The notes below the pieces were generated by a model, which saw nothing but the letters and a program-made list of their open reading frames with translations, was not told the DNA's origin and did no database searches. A DNA stretch of 64,000 nt, from contig JAHQRK010000012.1 in the NCBI GenBank assembly GCA_019828595.1, positions 1,054,001-1,118,000 of the forward strand, written 5' to 3'. This DNA is from Aphanomyces cochlioides. Its lineage: Eukaryota > Oomycota > Saprolegniomycetes > Saprolegniales > Verrucalvaceae. This document shows positions 43,728 through 55,200 of this stretch, piece after piece. Each line of letters opens with the position of its first letter. Positions within the stretch are counted from its first letter, which is position 1. A program made the translations under genes and the position numbers.

Positions 43728-45070
43728 CTATTGCCCTAGGATGTAAATGGGACTGCGGATGACTTCGCCAGCTCCAAGGAGCGGCAGCGACGGCCTCCCT
43801 TGGATCTCAAAGTCGTTGCGAGTCACATAAGCAGAGTACGCTCGTCGCGGTCTCTGTCGCCGCCAGCCGACGTCGTCGCTTCCTTGTTCCGTCGCGACGG
43901 TCGTTTCGATCAACCCGACGTCTTTTATCTCGGGCGGGCGAATGCTGCATGACGTACAAACGTCCAAGCGGCGCTTCTTGCCGTCGATTTCAACCCGCTG
44001 CGGCGTTGTGCAAGGGCTGCAGAGGACCTAGACAACGACGGGCGCGTTGAGGAGCAGGAAGAGCAAGGATAGCGTCTACCTCGCCGCATTTGAAGCAGCT
44101 CGTCTTCCTTGAGAAGGCGTGGAAGACCTTTTGGCAGAGATGGCATTGCCGCCGTGAGCGATGCGGCACGACTTTGGTGACAGGAAGGAACGGCGTGCGG
44201 TTCACGCGGTTCTCACGGAGCCACGCATCGATCGCTTTGATGCTCCGACAGCGTTTCGCCATGGCTTTGACGGCAAGCCAACGCACAAGCGAGCTCGCAG
44301 TGCTCAAGTCGCCTCGGACTACATACGACAGCTCGAGATAGCCTGGCTTCAGCCACGATTCCACGAAGACGTGACCGCTACTGATGACTTGCGTGCGAAT
44401 GTAGCCATGCTCTGCTTGAAAGTCGGGACAGCATGGCATATCGATCGATTTGAGGGCGCAAACACGACCGCGGCGGTTGTTCTCGAGCCGGAAAGCATGA
44501 TGACACTACAAAGTGACGACATTCAGCGCGCCATCGACGACGGACTTTGCCATCTACCTCGAGGAGACACATATCCCGCTTCAGCGCAAATGGCGACGAT
44601 CCGCTCTTGGAAGCTCGCCACGTGACGGAGATCATGTCGTCGTTGAGATTCTTCGGCTGGGCGATCGTGTAAAGCGTCGAGACGGCGTCGACGTCAGGAC
44701 AGAAGCGCTGGGTGTACTCGGCAGCATGTTGCAGTGTGTCGGTGCGGAAGAGGTCGAAGACTTCATCCAGCGATCCTGGGATTTCCATCCGGCCCATCAT
44801 CGGACAAACATTGTGTGGAGCGGAAGGATCCTCCCCTTGGTAGATGATCAAGTCGCCTTCCCGAGACCAGACGCGCCACTGAATCGGTCCTCCTGCTAGC
44901 TGAGCCATCGTCACCTAGAAGAATCATCCAGTTGCTTGAGCATTGCAGTGGTAAAGACGTACGACATCCATTGCAGTGGACACAGCTCGAGAGCGGAGAA
45001 CCTCTGTTGCTTGCCGAGACAGCGGCGGGCAATTGGATGGAATCGGCAGTGGCCGGCGCGGCTTTCCCAT
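43728..45070 (-). CDS. START-FYVE-type lipid-binding protein (4 exons)
   Basis: Exons: 45070-44963, 44914-44558, 44505-44080, 44027-43728; introns of 48, 52 and 52 nt, all GT...TAG, phase 0. The product is 396 aa. A START-like lipid-binding domain covers roughly 37-250 (GGPIQWRVW...IYQGEDPS, HVFVESWLKPGYLELSY). The FYVE-type zinc finger at 276-324 has eight cysteines (276, 279, 292, 295, 300, 303, 321, 324) after the last exon is joined. The classical RHHCR basic box is replaced by SRKTSCFKC, so phosphoinositide binding is doubtful. It is likely an endosomal or membrane adaptor. START-FYVE fusions are abundant in oomycetes. The start at 45070 is the first ATG giving this N-terminus; another lies at 45154. 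Confidence 0.8.
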
Positions 45071-45652
45071 CTTAGTGCGAATGTGAAAGTGCCGGCGTGT
45101 GGGATCGTTGGACGGTGGCAGCCTGCGAAAGATAGCAGTATGTCGTGATTCCATGAAATGTATGCAAGCTCATCCAAGTACACTGTACGCGCAACTCATT
45201 GATCCTCCCACTACTGGCTGGATTCATGCCAGAGAACTCTCTCAGCAAGGTGCTCGTTGTGTGGTTGTCGCGGCGGTTATGGCGATCCGCGCAAGCAATG
45301 ATGTCAATCGATGCGATATCTCAGTCTCCATCCATGACTTCCACGACATGAACGGCGCAAGACGCGATGAGATGGATGGCTAGGATCGCCTGTTGATCGT
45401 CGCCAGATCATTCACCATGACGTCCGAGCTATACATGTGGAAAGACGTGCCGGATCAAGTCTGTCTCTTCGCTCTCTCCTTCAATGGGTGCGTCGTCATC
45501 TTTGTTGTTTGGTCGGAGAAGCATGCCATTGACGCCATGCGTGTCAGCGTCGAGAGAAAGAGTGCGACGATGAGCTCATGGAGGACTAAGGGAACGAAGG
45601 ATTGACGCAAGCAAAGACGTTCTCGAGGAAGAGACTCCTTTACTTGATGGAC
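45071..45652. other. Gap between two minus-strand genes, no gene supported
   Basis: Short frames exist on both strands. None shows a domain or convincing splice chain. Confidence 0.4.
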
Positions 45653-47058
45653 CTACATCTGTGGTGGTGGATGCAGTCGTGGTAGTTTGGACTCTGTCGC
45701 TTGTCGCGGTCGATTCGACGTTGTCGGTCGACCACTTGGCCAGAGCGGATGTAGTTTGGCAGCTTTGGTGTAGCGCCTACGTCTTGTGAGAGATGGAACT
45801 CCAGTGTGAACCAACTTGGTTGGGCGAGGGAGTGGTTTCGCTCCATTGCGGTCAATATCACGAGCAGCCAAGACGGGAACAAACTGCGATGCTCTTGGAA
45901 TGGATTGACAATGACAATAAGACGGGAACTCACATGAGTCGCTGGCGCGGCATAATCATTTGCAAGCGTGAGGATGCTTGTGGCGGCGTCGTCGTCGGGG
46001 GATTCTGTGGCAGGCTCACTTCCACGGGTTTCGTCAGCGTATTTCGCGCAGGAGCGGAAGATGGCGCCAAGATATACCGAAGAAGCGGCTCGCACTACAC
46101 AAAACTCGAGTATATCTGCAAGGTTCATGACAGCTTACCTGCGCTGTGACTTGAATCCAGAGACGTTCGATGAGTGCGTCTTGTAGCTGCTGGATCAAGG
46201 CAGCTTTGGGGTCGATCGGCATCATCTAGTGCGAGAGTCAACTGGGTTTGAATGGGCGTTCTACTTGGCCGTCGTTGTCTTCGTCATTTTGAGATGTCTT
46301 GGCATTCTGTGGCTCTCGATCGGCGACGTGGCTGTGAATGGGCTCGTCCAAGATGCCATCGCTAGTGTAAAGCAAGATCCAATTTCCTGCAGCTGACGAC
46401 GTACATGGCGAAGATTTCCTCATCAGCTTTGCTTGGACACGGTTGAATGGACATGGCTTGACCACAAATTTCGAGGGGGGGACGTGGATTGTCTAGTGTA
46501 AGTTGAGACGATTGCAGTGAGTTGGTGTACCTGACGCCAGAGCGACTTGAGGATGCTCCATGGCTTCGACATATTCAATCGACGTGTCGACAGGGGGAAT
46601 ATCAAGTCCTGCGTATCATCAAGCACACGCATTGGGAAGCAAATGAAGAACCTCTTCCTCGCACGCGGATGAAGCAAGCTCCTTGATTCCATTGGTGAAA
46701 GCAATTGTCCACTGCATTCTGTTCGTGGGGGTCTGCCTCCTCATGCATCTCGTATATCTCGGACACGCTGAGATCCGCTCCAACGCAACTCGTAGGCATA
46801 CCTTGTCCTCCGTCTTCTCTAGCAGCACGCAGATTCGCTTGGACGCCTAGACATAGGTTCTGAAGATTGCAAGATCGCAACCGACACTCGTACCTTGACG
46901 TGGAATTCCTCAAACACATCGACCGAACAGTCGCTCTCGTCGTCGTCAGCATGCACAAAACTTTTAAACTCTACCGAATGCGGGTGATTTCGCTCTCGCA
47001 GATGATCCTTACCGCTTCCATCTACGCTTACGTCGGCCGAACGTTCGTCGTCGCTCAT
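45653..47058 (-). CDS. Uncharacterised 8-exon gene with ultra-short introns
   Basis: Exons: 47058-46894, 46859-46652, 46608-46531, 46492-46405, 46361-46265, 46225-46139, 46104-45934, 45883-45653. Introns are 34, 43, 38, 43, 39, 34 and 50 nt, all GT-AG. The phases close exactly to 374 aa with no internal stop. The product is acidic at the start (MSDDERSADVSVDGSGKDHL). It has a middle segment IPPVDTSIEYVEAMEHPQ and IQQLQDALIERLWIQVTAQ, and a basic, Pro-rich C-terminus with RRRRYTK and repeated KLP/HPP. There is no domain I recognise and no signal or TM segment. The RRRRYTK patch could be a nuclear signal (inference). The model depends on by-eye splice sites. Confidence 0.6.
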
Positions 47059-47410
47059 TCTAAAAAGTCGGTTTCATTGCACTGCAACACGTTTCCGGAG
47101 CGCATCCGGAGACTACTGCGATCACCGCCGCCGTCGTCGCTGGCGCCTCGCGGCAGTCTCCAGGAAGGAATAGCTTCAACACAGTCAACACTGCTTAGAT
47201 CTCCATGGAGCGAAGCGGCAGGCACGCGTTGCTAGTCGTCGACTTCTGGCGATAGACATTTGATATGTGTGAAATTTGTAAAAATCGACGGCCGTTACAA
47301 ATTTAGCCAATCAAAATGTGTTATGATGAATCTTTTAGCCAATCAAATGCGTTCAGAATCCTGCGAAATGATGTAAATGTTCCATTTCTTTGGAATTGGT
47401 CAAGGGAATC
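47059..47410 (+). promoter_or_regulatory. Upstream region of channel gene A with two CCAAT boxes
   Basis: tttagccaatcaaaatg (about 47303) and tttagccaatcaaatgcg (about 47335) are two near-identical CCAAT-box repeats about 30 bp apart, 60-110 bp before the ATG at 47411. The opposite gene starts at 47058, so this is a divergent promoter region. Similar ttagccaatcag words precede the transposon genes at 40987 and 42881. Confidence 0.5.
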
Positions 47411-50400
47411 ATGACGACGACGCAGGATCGGGGCGGTCTGTCGATGGCCCAAGCCAAGGCTGTGATGCGCGTCACATCAAGTCTGCAGAAGCGGCACTTC
47501 TCTGACGGAGCTGCCTTAACACCACATCAACGCATGCAACAGAGCATGTCGAATCCAAGAGGCAAGCAATTGTGGGCCAAAGTTCGCGAAAACCTGTCCG
47601 TCTTGGTTCCCCCCAAGCAAAATGTGCGCTACCGTCGGTCGCTGACGCCGCCACTCATGTTTGACCCAGACTCGGACATCAAGATCAAGTGGGATTTAGC
47701 GCTGGCCTTGTGTGTGCTCTACACAACTTGTGTCGTCCCAGTCCGGATTAGCTTTGGCTTGGAGGCGTCGGGTGTTGTCTCGGTCTTTGAAGTTTTCATT
47801 GATGTTGCGTTCTTCTTTGACATTGTCTTTAGCTTCCGCACTGGTATTATCAACCCCACGACGGGTCAAGTCTACTACAACAAGCGTCAAATTGCCCAGG
47901 AATACATGCGGGGCTGGTTCCTCATTGATTTTGCTTCGACGGTTCCGATTGAGTCAATCGTCAAGTGGTTGTATCCCGATTCTTCCTCCAATACGTTCTC
48001 GACCGCCAAGATCTTTCGTGGGCTCAAGCTTGCTCGTCTTTTGAAGCTTGTCCGGATTCGCAAAATCAGCAATATGATTTCAAAATTTGAAGAAGAAGTG
48101 TTTGCCAACCAGAGCTTTCTCTCGCTTGTCAAGATTTTGCTCTTTTTGCTCTTCCTCTCGCATTTAGTTGCCTGCGTTTGGTTCTACGTCGCTCAAGCTA
48201 GCCCGTAAGCTCTTGTACAATGTCACGAGCTTATTCTTCTGTAGGTATTCGTGGGCTTTGGCGTCAGGATATTTGGGCAATGACTACGCTCATGCCGTCA
48301 CGCTTCAATATCTTTCGTCGCTTTATTGGGCTATCGTCACCATGGTAAATCCTTGCTCATCTCGCGGCGAGGATGTCACAAAATACACTTAGGCTACAAT
48401 TGGATATGGAGATATCGTCCCGAAAACCAAGAATGAATTGATCATTGCCATGTTTGTCATGGTCATCGGTGTATCCATGTTTGGTTACATTGTCGGCAAT
48501 ATTACAGCACTCGTGGACAACTTAAATGCGAGTGGAAGGATGCAATCCGAGCGATTAACGATGCTGAAGGAGTACGTCATCGCTCGGAATTTGCCCAAAC
48601 ATACTGGTCATGAATCTTTACTGCACGGCCATGATGACCTCAAGGTGGTTGAATAGGCAAACGCATTTTGGACCACTTTGAATATTTCTATCGCCACCGC
48701 TCTGTCTTTGACGAAGAAGCGATCTTGAGTAATTTGCCAACGGTGATGCGCAACGAAGTGGTTGGATTGCCTCTTCTTCGTTTTGAATTTACAGCGCAAT
48801 TAGGTCCATCACGTGCTCAACAAGTTTATCTCTCGCATTGATTTCTTGGCCGAGTTCCACGAAGGTCTTGTGAGCGACATGGCAGTCGCAATGCATCCAT
48901 TCTTCTGTATCAAGGAGGAGGCCGTCTACTTTCAAAATGAAATTGCAGTCCATGTCTTCTTCTTAACCAAAGGTTGCCAAGCTCGTGTCAAAATATTCTT
49001 CAACAGTGCTGTAGGCTCGCTTTCCCTCATCAAGTCGTATCCGAACGAAGCAGCGGAAGTCACATTGATGACGTTGGGTGCCGGCGAGCACTTTGGCGAA
49101 GTAGGAATCGGCCATATGGACTCTCAAATGAGGGAAATGAATCTGTAGATTGAATTGTACCATCAAATCTACGGCCAAGGTGTGCGTATTGCCAGTGCTG
49201 TTGCGAAATCGTACTGTCAACTGACGTTTCTCTCACGCCAAGTCATTGAGCGAATTGGTGGCATTTATCCAGTTGTTTCATGCAACTCACGTTCCAATAG
49301 GACACACTTGGCCTGAAATACTCGATCATTTTCGACTCACGGCTATTTCGAAAGCTAAAAAGATGAGCAAACGTGGCTCGCTTGACAATTACACGGCGAC
49401 GCCTCTTGCAAAATCGCATCATACCAAGCCTGAGAAAGAACCCAAAGTAAGTTGTTTCAAATAAAAAAAAGTTGCTGACAAACGCTAGGCTTCACGTGCA
49501 AAGAAGCACCATAACCCGCTGCACGTGTATGCATCAACGATACGCCGTGGGAGGATCTACCATGCTGCCAAAGATTCCAGCTCCTCAAGTGATGACGAAC
49601 CCGTCGAGATTCCATCTCCGGTTGATGATCATGAATGGTCATTACAGCTTCGAAATAGACGATCGAGCGTATCGACGGAGAACCATAGTACACGCTCTCG
49701 CCGGTCATCCAAAACGCCTCTCGGGCGTCCTTCCGTGAATGAAAAGAAGGTGGCGAAATGGAGCCGATTGCGACGACAGCTCACACTTTTGTCTAGATGG
49801 CCCATGACTTGTATGTGTTGCATCCCCAAGATACAATTGTCGTCAATTGGCAAGTGGTTGTCGTTGCTGCCATCATTTACTCGACATTTATGGTGCCATA
49901 CGAGATTGGATTTGATGTCGATCCTGTTGCAGAAGGCCTGTATCTAGATTATTTGGTGGACGCCGTCTTTGGCATTGACATTGCCTCGACGTTTCGGCTG
50001 GCGTATCACAATGCTGAACGTGTTCTCGTATGTGATACCAAGACGATTGCGAATACTTATCTCAAGGGGTGGTTCTTCATCGATGTGATGTCAACAGTCC
50101 CGATCGACTCGATTGGAAGTTATTTCCTTGGCTCAAGCAGCAAAGTCTTAAAATCGACAAAGTTGCTGCGTATTTTTCGAGTTGCTCGACTTTTTAAACT
50201 TGCGCGGCTTTTGAAAATTGGCAAAGTGTTCAAGCGTATTCGAGAATCTGTCCAGGTGATGATATCTTTGGTCTGCCAAGCGTTGAATTAATATGTTTTT
50301 CATGTAGTTGAGTCCGTCCATGGAAAGATTACTGAAGTTAATTACCATCATGGTCTGTTTTGGTCATTGGTGTGCTTGTTCGTTTCACTGGATTATGCTT

Positions 50401-51882
50401 TTTGAAGAGGAACTCGGGTATGAAATGCTTCCAGCGACGTCATAAAGGACATACTCGATTAGATTACGAACTTGGTGTACAGACTATTTCTTCCCTCAAG
50501 ACGAAGATCCAGGCGCCTGTTCGTTCCGAGTGCCCGTCGAAGATCGCTACGTGACGGCGATGTATTGGGCATTTACAACGATGACGACAGTTGGGTATGG
50601 AGATATTAAGCCATTCAAGTTTTCCGTCGCTGAATTGCTCTTTGCGGTCATTTGCTTGATGGTCAATTCGACAGTTTATGCGTATATTGTGAGTGGATTT
50701 ATCGATGTGATCTATAATTACGATCCGAATGATCGTGAATATCGCAGTCGAATGAACGACATGAAGGTAATCCACCAAGTCAACAAGTACAATTATGTAC
50801 ATCTTCACATTATCTAGGATTATGTTCGAGATACAGCCATGAGCGTTCGATTGAGCAACAACGTGAAACGCCACTACGATTTTTTATTGACTCAGACTTG
50901 TCTTTTCCCTGAAGAGCAGGTGAGAAGCGAAAGGTTTTTCGGCAATCTTACTCGCGAGGATTAGATCTTTAGTCAGTTGAAGCCTAGTCTACGCTTTGAC
51001 GTGGCCCGACTTGTCGCTGGCAATTCCATCATGACGATCAGCATCATGGGCTTGATGGAGAAAAATTACAAAGGTAAATAAATATGCCGTGGAAAGCTCG
51101 TCATGGCATATTTACTTGAAACAAATAGGATTTGTCAGCTACGCTCTCTTTCTCTTGAAACCACAATTTATTCTCCGCAGTGAACGTATTTGCCGCAGCG
51201 GCAGCCCCGGCACGGAAATGTTTTTCCTCATTGAAGGCGAGTGCGAACAAATGGACCATGATAACCACAATGTTCGTGTTTTGGGGTATGCTACCATAAA
51301 ACTCTGGCGGTTTTTACCATCATATTGAGTAGAGAAGGAGCTCATTTCGAAGCCTATGCGATGCTTGCCTCCCCTGATGAACATTACAGATCCCAGACAT
51401 CCGTCACTGCACTTACACCAACTTGTCAAGTGTATTCGCTCTCGGTGAAAGATTTCGAGTCGGACATCCAGCTTTGGCTATCGACTCACGTGTTGATCAA
51501 TAGGTCCATTACTGATCTGTCGCCTGCGATCTCTGTAAACTTGTCGTACGAATTAGCAAAATCGATTATTCAGGATGATTTCATCACATTGACCGACGAA
51601 CAAGTAAGTGGTCGCTTTGTATTTCTACCATAAATGTAATTTTCATAGGAAGCAAATGTGTTGGGTGCCATCGAGCGAGAGAAATCGCTTCATCCAGAGG
51701 TGTTGAATCCTGGCCCACTGAGCAATATGGCCAAAGTCGTGATGGCGAAAATGCGCATTGTGAAAGGCAGTATTCTTTCTGACAGTATCAAAGAGGCCAT
51801 GAAAGGAGTCATGCACAAAACTCGGACTGCGATCGATGGAGGTAGTGGGGTTAATACTGCGTCCGAGATAGAAGCAGCGTAA
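47411..51882 (+). CDS. Channel A: two fused 6-TM potassium-channel/CNBD units, 17 exons
   Basis: Exons: 47411-48204, 48245-48344, 48393-48606, 48657-48760, 48804-48972, 49015-49100, 49149-49257, 49301-49446, 49489-49749, 49797-50255, 50308-50417, 50463-50766, 50818-50919, 50965-51073, 51129-51285, 51333-51603, 51649-51882. The 16 GT-AG introns are 40-55 nt; the sum is 1242 aa without a stop. Unit I: S1 near 95-112, S4 KLARLLKLVRIRK (206-218), pore filter TIGYGD (300-305), C-linker and CNBD with GEHFGE. Unit II starts at residue 662: S4 RIFRVARLFKLARLLK, filter TTVGYGD (892-898), CNBD with SGSPGTEMFFLIEGE. A plasma-membrane, voltage-type K+ channel of the EAG/HCN/CNG superfamily is expected. 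Two such proteins would make a pseudo-tetramer (inference). Confidence 0.85.
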
Positions 51883-52216
51883 GCTTCGAAGACTTGGTAT
51901 ATATGCATTTGTTTTAAATATTAAACTTGGTTTTCTTCCTGGGTTTATTCTGTCGTGATAGCACGTCATATATTGTTCACAGTGTCGTGGGGAGCTTCCC
52001 GTGGTTTCTCTTTCGCTTTATGGATTGCCATTTGGACATGTGCAACCTATTCATAATTTAGTCCGCAGATGCATTTATACGTTTGGAATTACTTGGTCGG
52101 GATTTAGTGAATCGCTGTCGTCGTCAAGAATCGTTTTACCAAGCTCGAGTACCATCGTGGATGCAATGCTTGGGCAGATATCGCAGAGAGCACTAGAGAA
52201 GACTTATGCTGAGAAA
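51883..52216. other. Convergent gap with remains of the channel B C-terminus
   Basis: The minus strand from about 52190 to 51975 still reads CPSIASTMVLELGKTILDD, then a GT-AG intron-like stretch and VAHVQMAIHKAKEK. These correspond to the last part of channel A, but they lie downstream of the stop in copy B. Confidence 0.5.
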
Positions 52217-55200
52217 TTACACTCTGACTGACGTGAAATCAGCGACGGAGAGAGTATACAGCTGACACGATGGACTAAATGCTATGACTGTACTTGCCCT
52301 CCTGTAATTTTCTTCACGAGGAGCGAGCAGGGCATACGCTTCAAAGTATTGGCCATTCCTACACCGAATGCCATGACATTTCAAGCACTCGAAGCTCCTT
52401 ACTCGAGTAAACGAACTCTCTCAGCGTTAATCTGCTCGCATTGCCCTTCCACGAGGAAATACATGTCGGAACCTGGACTCCCGCTTTGACAAATTCGTTC
52501 ACTGTGCTGAACAATCTGAGGCTTCAGACGGAAAAGAGCGTAGCTAACAAAGCCTACGGTAATATTGTCAAAAGGAAACCACGACATAATGTTGTGCCTT
52601 TATATGTTGTCTCCAACGCTGCCACGAGGTCAATGCTGGAGAGTAATCGCGTGGCAACGATTTGCGCAATGTCGTATCGCATGCATGGCTTCAATTGATT
52701 GAAAATCTACGAGATAAAGTCGACGCGAATTGAAACGTGAATTTCTACTTGTTCTTCAGGAAAGAGACACGTTTCGTTGAGAGCAAAGTCATATTGTCGC
52801 TTGACATTATTCGAAAGCCGCGTGGTCAAACCAGTGTCACGAATATAATCCTAGAATTTGCACATTATTCGATCCTTTCAGGATGACTTCTACCTTCATG
52901 GCGTTCATTTGGCCACGATATTGTCGATCACTTGGATCGTAGTTGGAAATGACGTTGATAATGCCACTGACGACGTATGCAAAGACGGTCGAATTGACCA
53001 TCAAGCAGACAACGGCAAAAGCCAATTCAGGGATTGCGAATTTATGAGGCGAAATGTCCCCGTAGCCCACAGTCGTCATGGTTGTGAAAGCCCAGTAGAT
53101 TGATGCCACGTAGCGATCTTCCGTTGGAACCCGTAGAGAGCAAGCGACTGGATCGTCGTCGTATGGGAAGAAATAGTTTGTACACCACGTATCGAGTCTA
53201 TTCCACATGTGAATTTTGTTCATGTCCACACGGTTTGTACCCGTATTCTTCCTCAAAAAGCATAATCCAATGGAAAATACACGCGCACCAGTGGCCAAAG
53301 ACAACCATGATTGTGCTCAACTTTAAAAGACGCTCTGTCCACGGACTCAACTAAAATACAACTTCAGTATTTCCAGCGTCCTGGACAGAGTTTACCTGAA
53401 TCGCATCGCGCACGCGTTTGAAAACTTTGCCAATTTTGAGCAAACGAATAAGTTTAAAAAGCCTCGCGACTCGAAATATGCGCAGGAATTTGGCAGATTG
53501 AAGCCATTCCGCAGACGACGTGTGGAAATAACTATTGATCGTGTCGAACGGCATCGTGGAGATCAAATCCACAAAGAACCAGCCTCGGAAATACCGCTTT
53601 GCAATGGGAAGACTCTTGCAGACGAGGCGACGGTCGACATTGTGATAGGCAATCCGAAAGGTGAGGCAAATGTCCAACCCAAAGAGCACATCGACAAACC
53701 AGTCTAAATAATAGCCTTCGCCGACAGGATCGACGTCAAAACCAATGCGATACGGCACCATGATGGACGAATATAAGATTGCCGTCGCGACTGTCATTTG
53801 CCAATTCACGACAAATGTGTCCTGGGGATGAAACACATAATGCGAATGAGCGAGCTACATGTTTTTGTCTCGATAAAAATTCAAATTCAACGGACAAACC
53901 TGCTTCTCCGTCAGAGCAGGCTGGCTTGGTGGAGCCACGGGCGGTATCTCGACAGCGAGTGTACTTTCACTCGCATCGGTGCCTCTTGGTGGTTTGATGG
54001 AGCGACCAACATCGCTCTGTCGTGAGTTCATTGGGGTTACTTTCTAATCAACACGTTAGACAAGCTGTATGGCATCAATATACCGCCAGCGGAACGACGG
54101 GGGATGGCTTCAAAGCGTGCAAAGTTGGTTTCGGATTATATGCATCGAGCGACGCCACTTGAGCCATCGATTGAGCTTTCGTGATTGCAGATTGATTCAA
54201 TCGCTCCGTGAGTTCCGGCCACGTTTGACCTAATGGCTGCATTAATTCCGTATTTTGGCGACGACCGCATACCGATGGAATCAATCGTCTGGCGCGAGAT
54301 AAATGACGCTTGACAGTACGTTTTGGCAACAGCAGAGGCGACGCGCTTGCCTTGGCCATACATCGGATGATACAATTCAACCTACAAGCAGGTTAGTTGA
54401 TGCAAAATTAAACACAACGAGGAACCTCGCCAAAGTAATCTCCAGCGTGGACTGTAGCAAGCGCAATCGACTCGTTTGCGTAGGATTTGACAATTGTCAT
54501 GGTGCCTACAATGCCGATATGAGCGCTATTTTTGATATCGAGAGACCTTTTGTGAGGAAGAAGACATGCGTCGCGAGATCGTTTTGACTATACGCGGCTT
54601 CATCCTTAATACAATAGAATGGCTGCAAGGCCACCACAAGATCTGTCACGAGTTCTTCGTGGAAACCGTCGAGAAAGCCATGGATCGTCGAAATAAATGC
54701 ATTTTGAAAGACATGATGCACCTAATTCGAGTCGCATCAATTCAATCCAAGTCGCTGCGAAATAGTTCCAACCACATCCGAGCGAAGAGCTGGCGGTAAA
54801 TTGTTGAGAACCGTCGCTTCATCAAAGACAGATCGCTGGCGGTAGTAGTATTCAAAGTGATCTAGCATGCGCTTGCCTAGGAATAAATTCATGAGAATGT
54901 TAAAGATATTGGCATACCAGTGTGTTTGGGCAGACGACGCACGATAATATATTCTTTTAGCATGGTCATGCGCTCGGAATGCATCCGCCCTCGGGCATTT
55001 AAATTGTCCACGAGCGACGTAATATTGCCGATAATGTAACCAAACATCGACACGCCAATGACCATGACAAACATTGCGAGGATGAGCTCCACCTTTGTTT
55101 TAGGCGTGATATCTCCGTAGCCGACCGTCGTCTAGAGGATTTCATCAACTCTTCTACCTCGAAATGCATCGATACCATCGTCACAATCGCCCAATAAAGC

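Noticed and set aside
46712..46801. A 90-nt intron in the 8-exon gene
   Set aside because: Leaving this region unspliced and using a 34-nt first intron gives a longer, phase-consistent protein.
48206..48208. Stop codon ending the first channel A frame as the end of the gene
   Set aside because: It lies inside a 40-nt GT-AG intron; the pore filter TIGYGD follows directly after splicing, and the same junction occurs in copy B.
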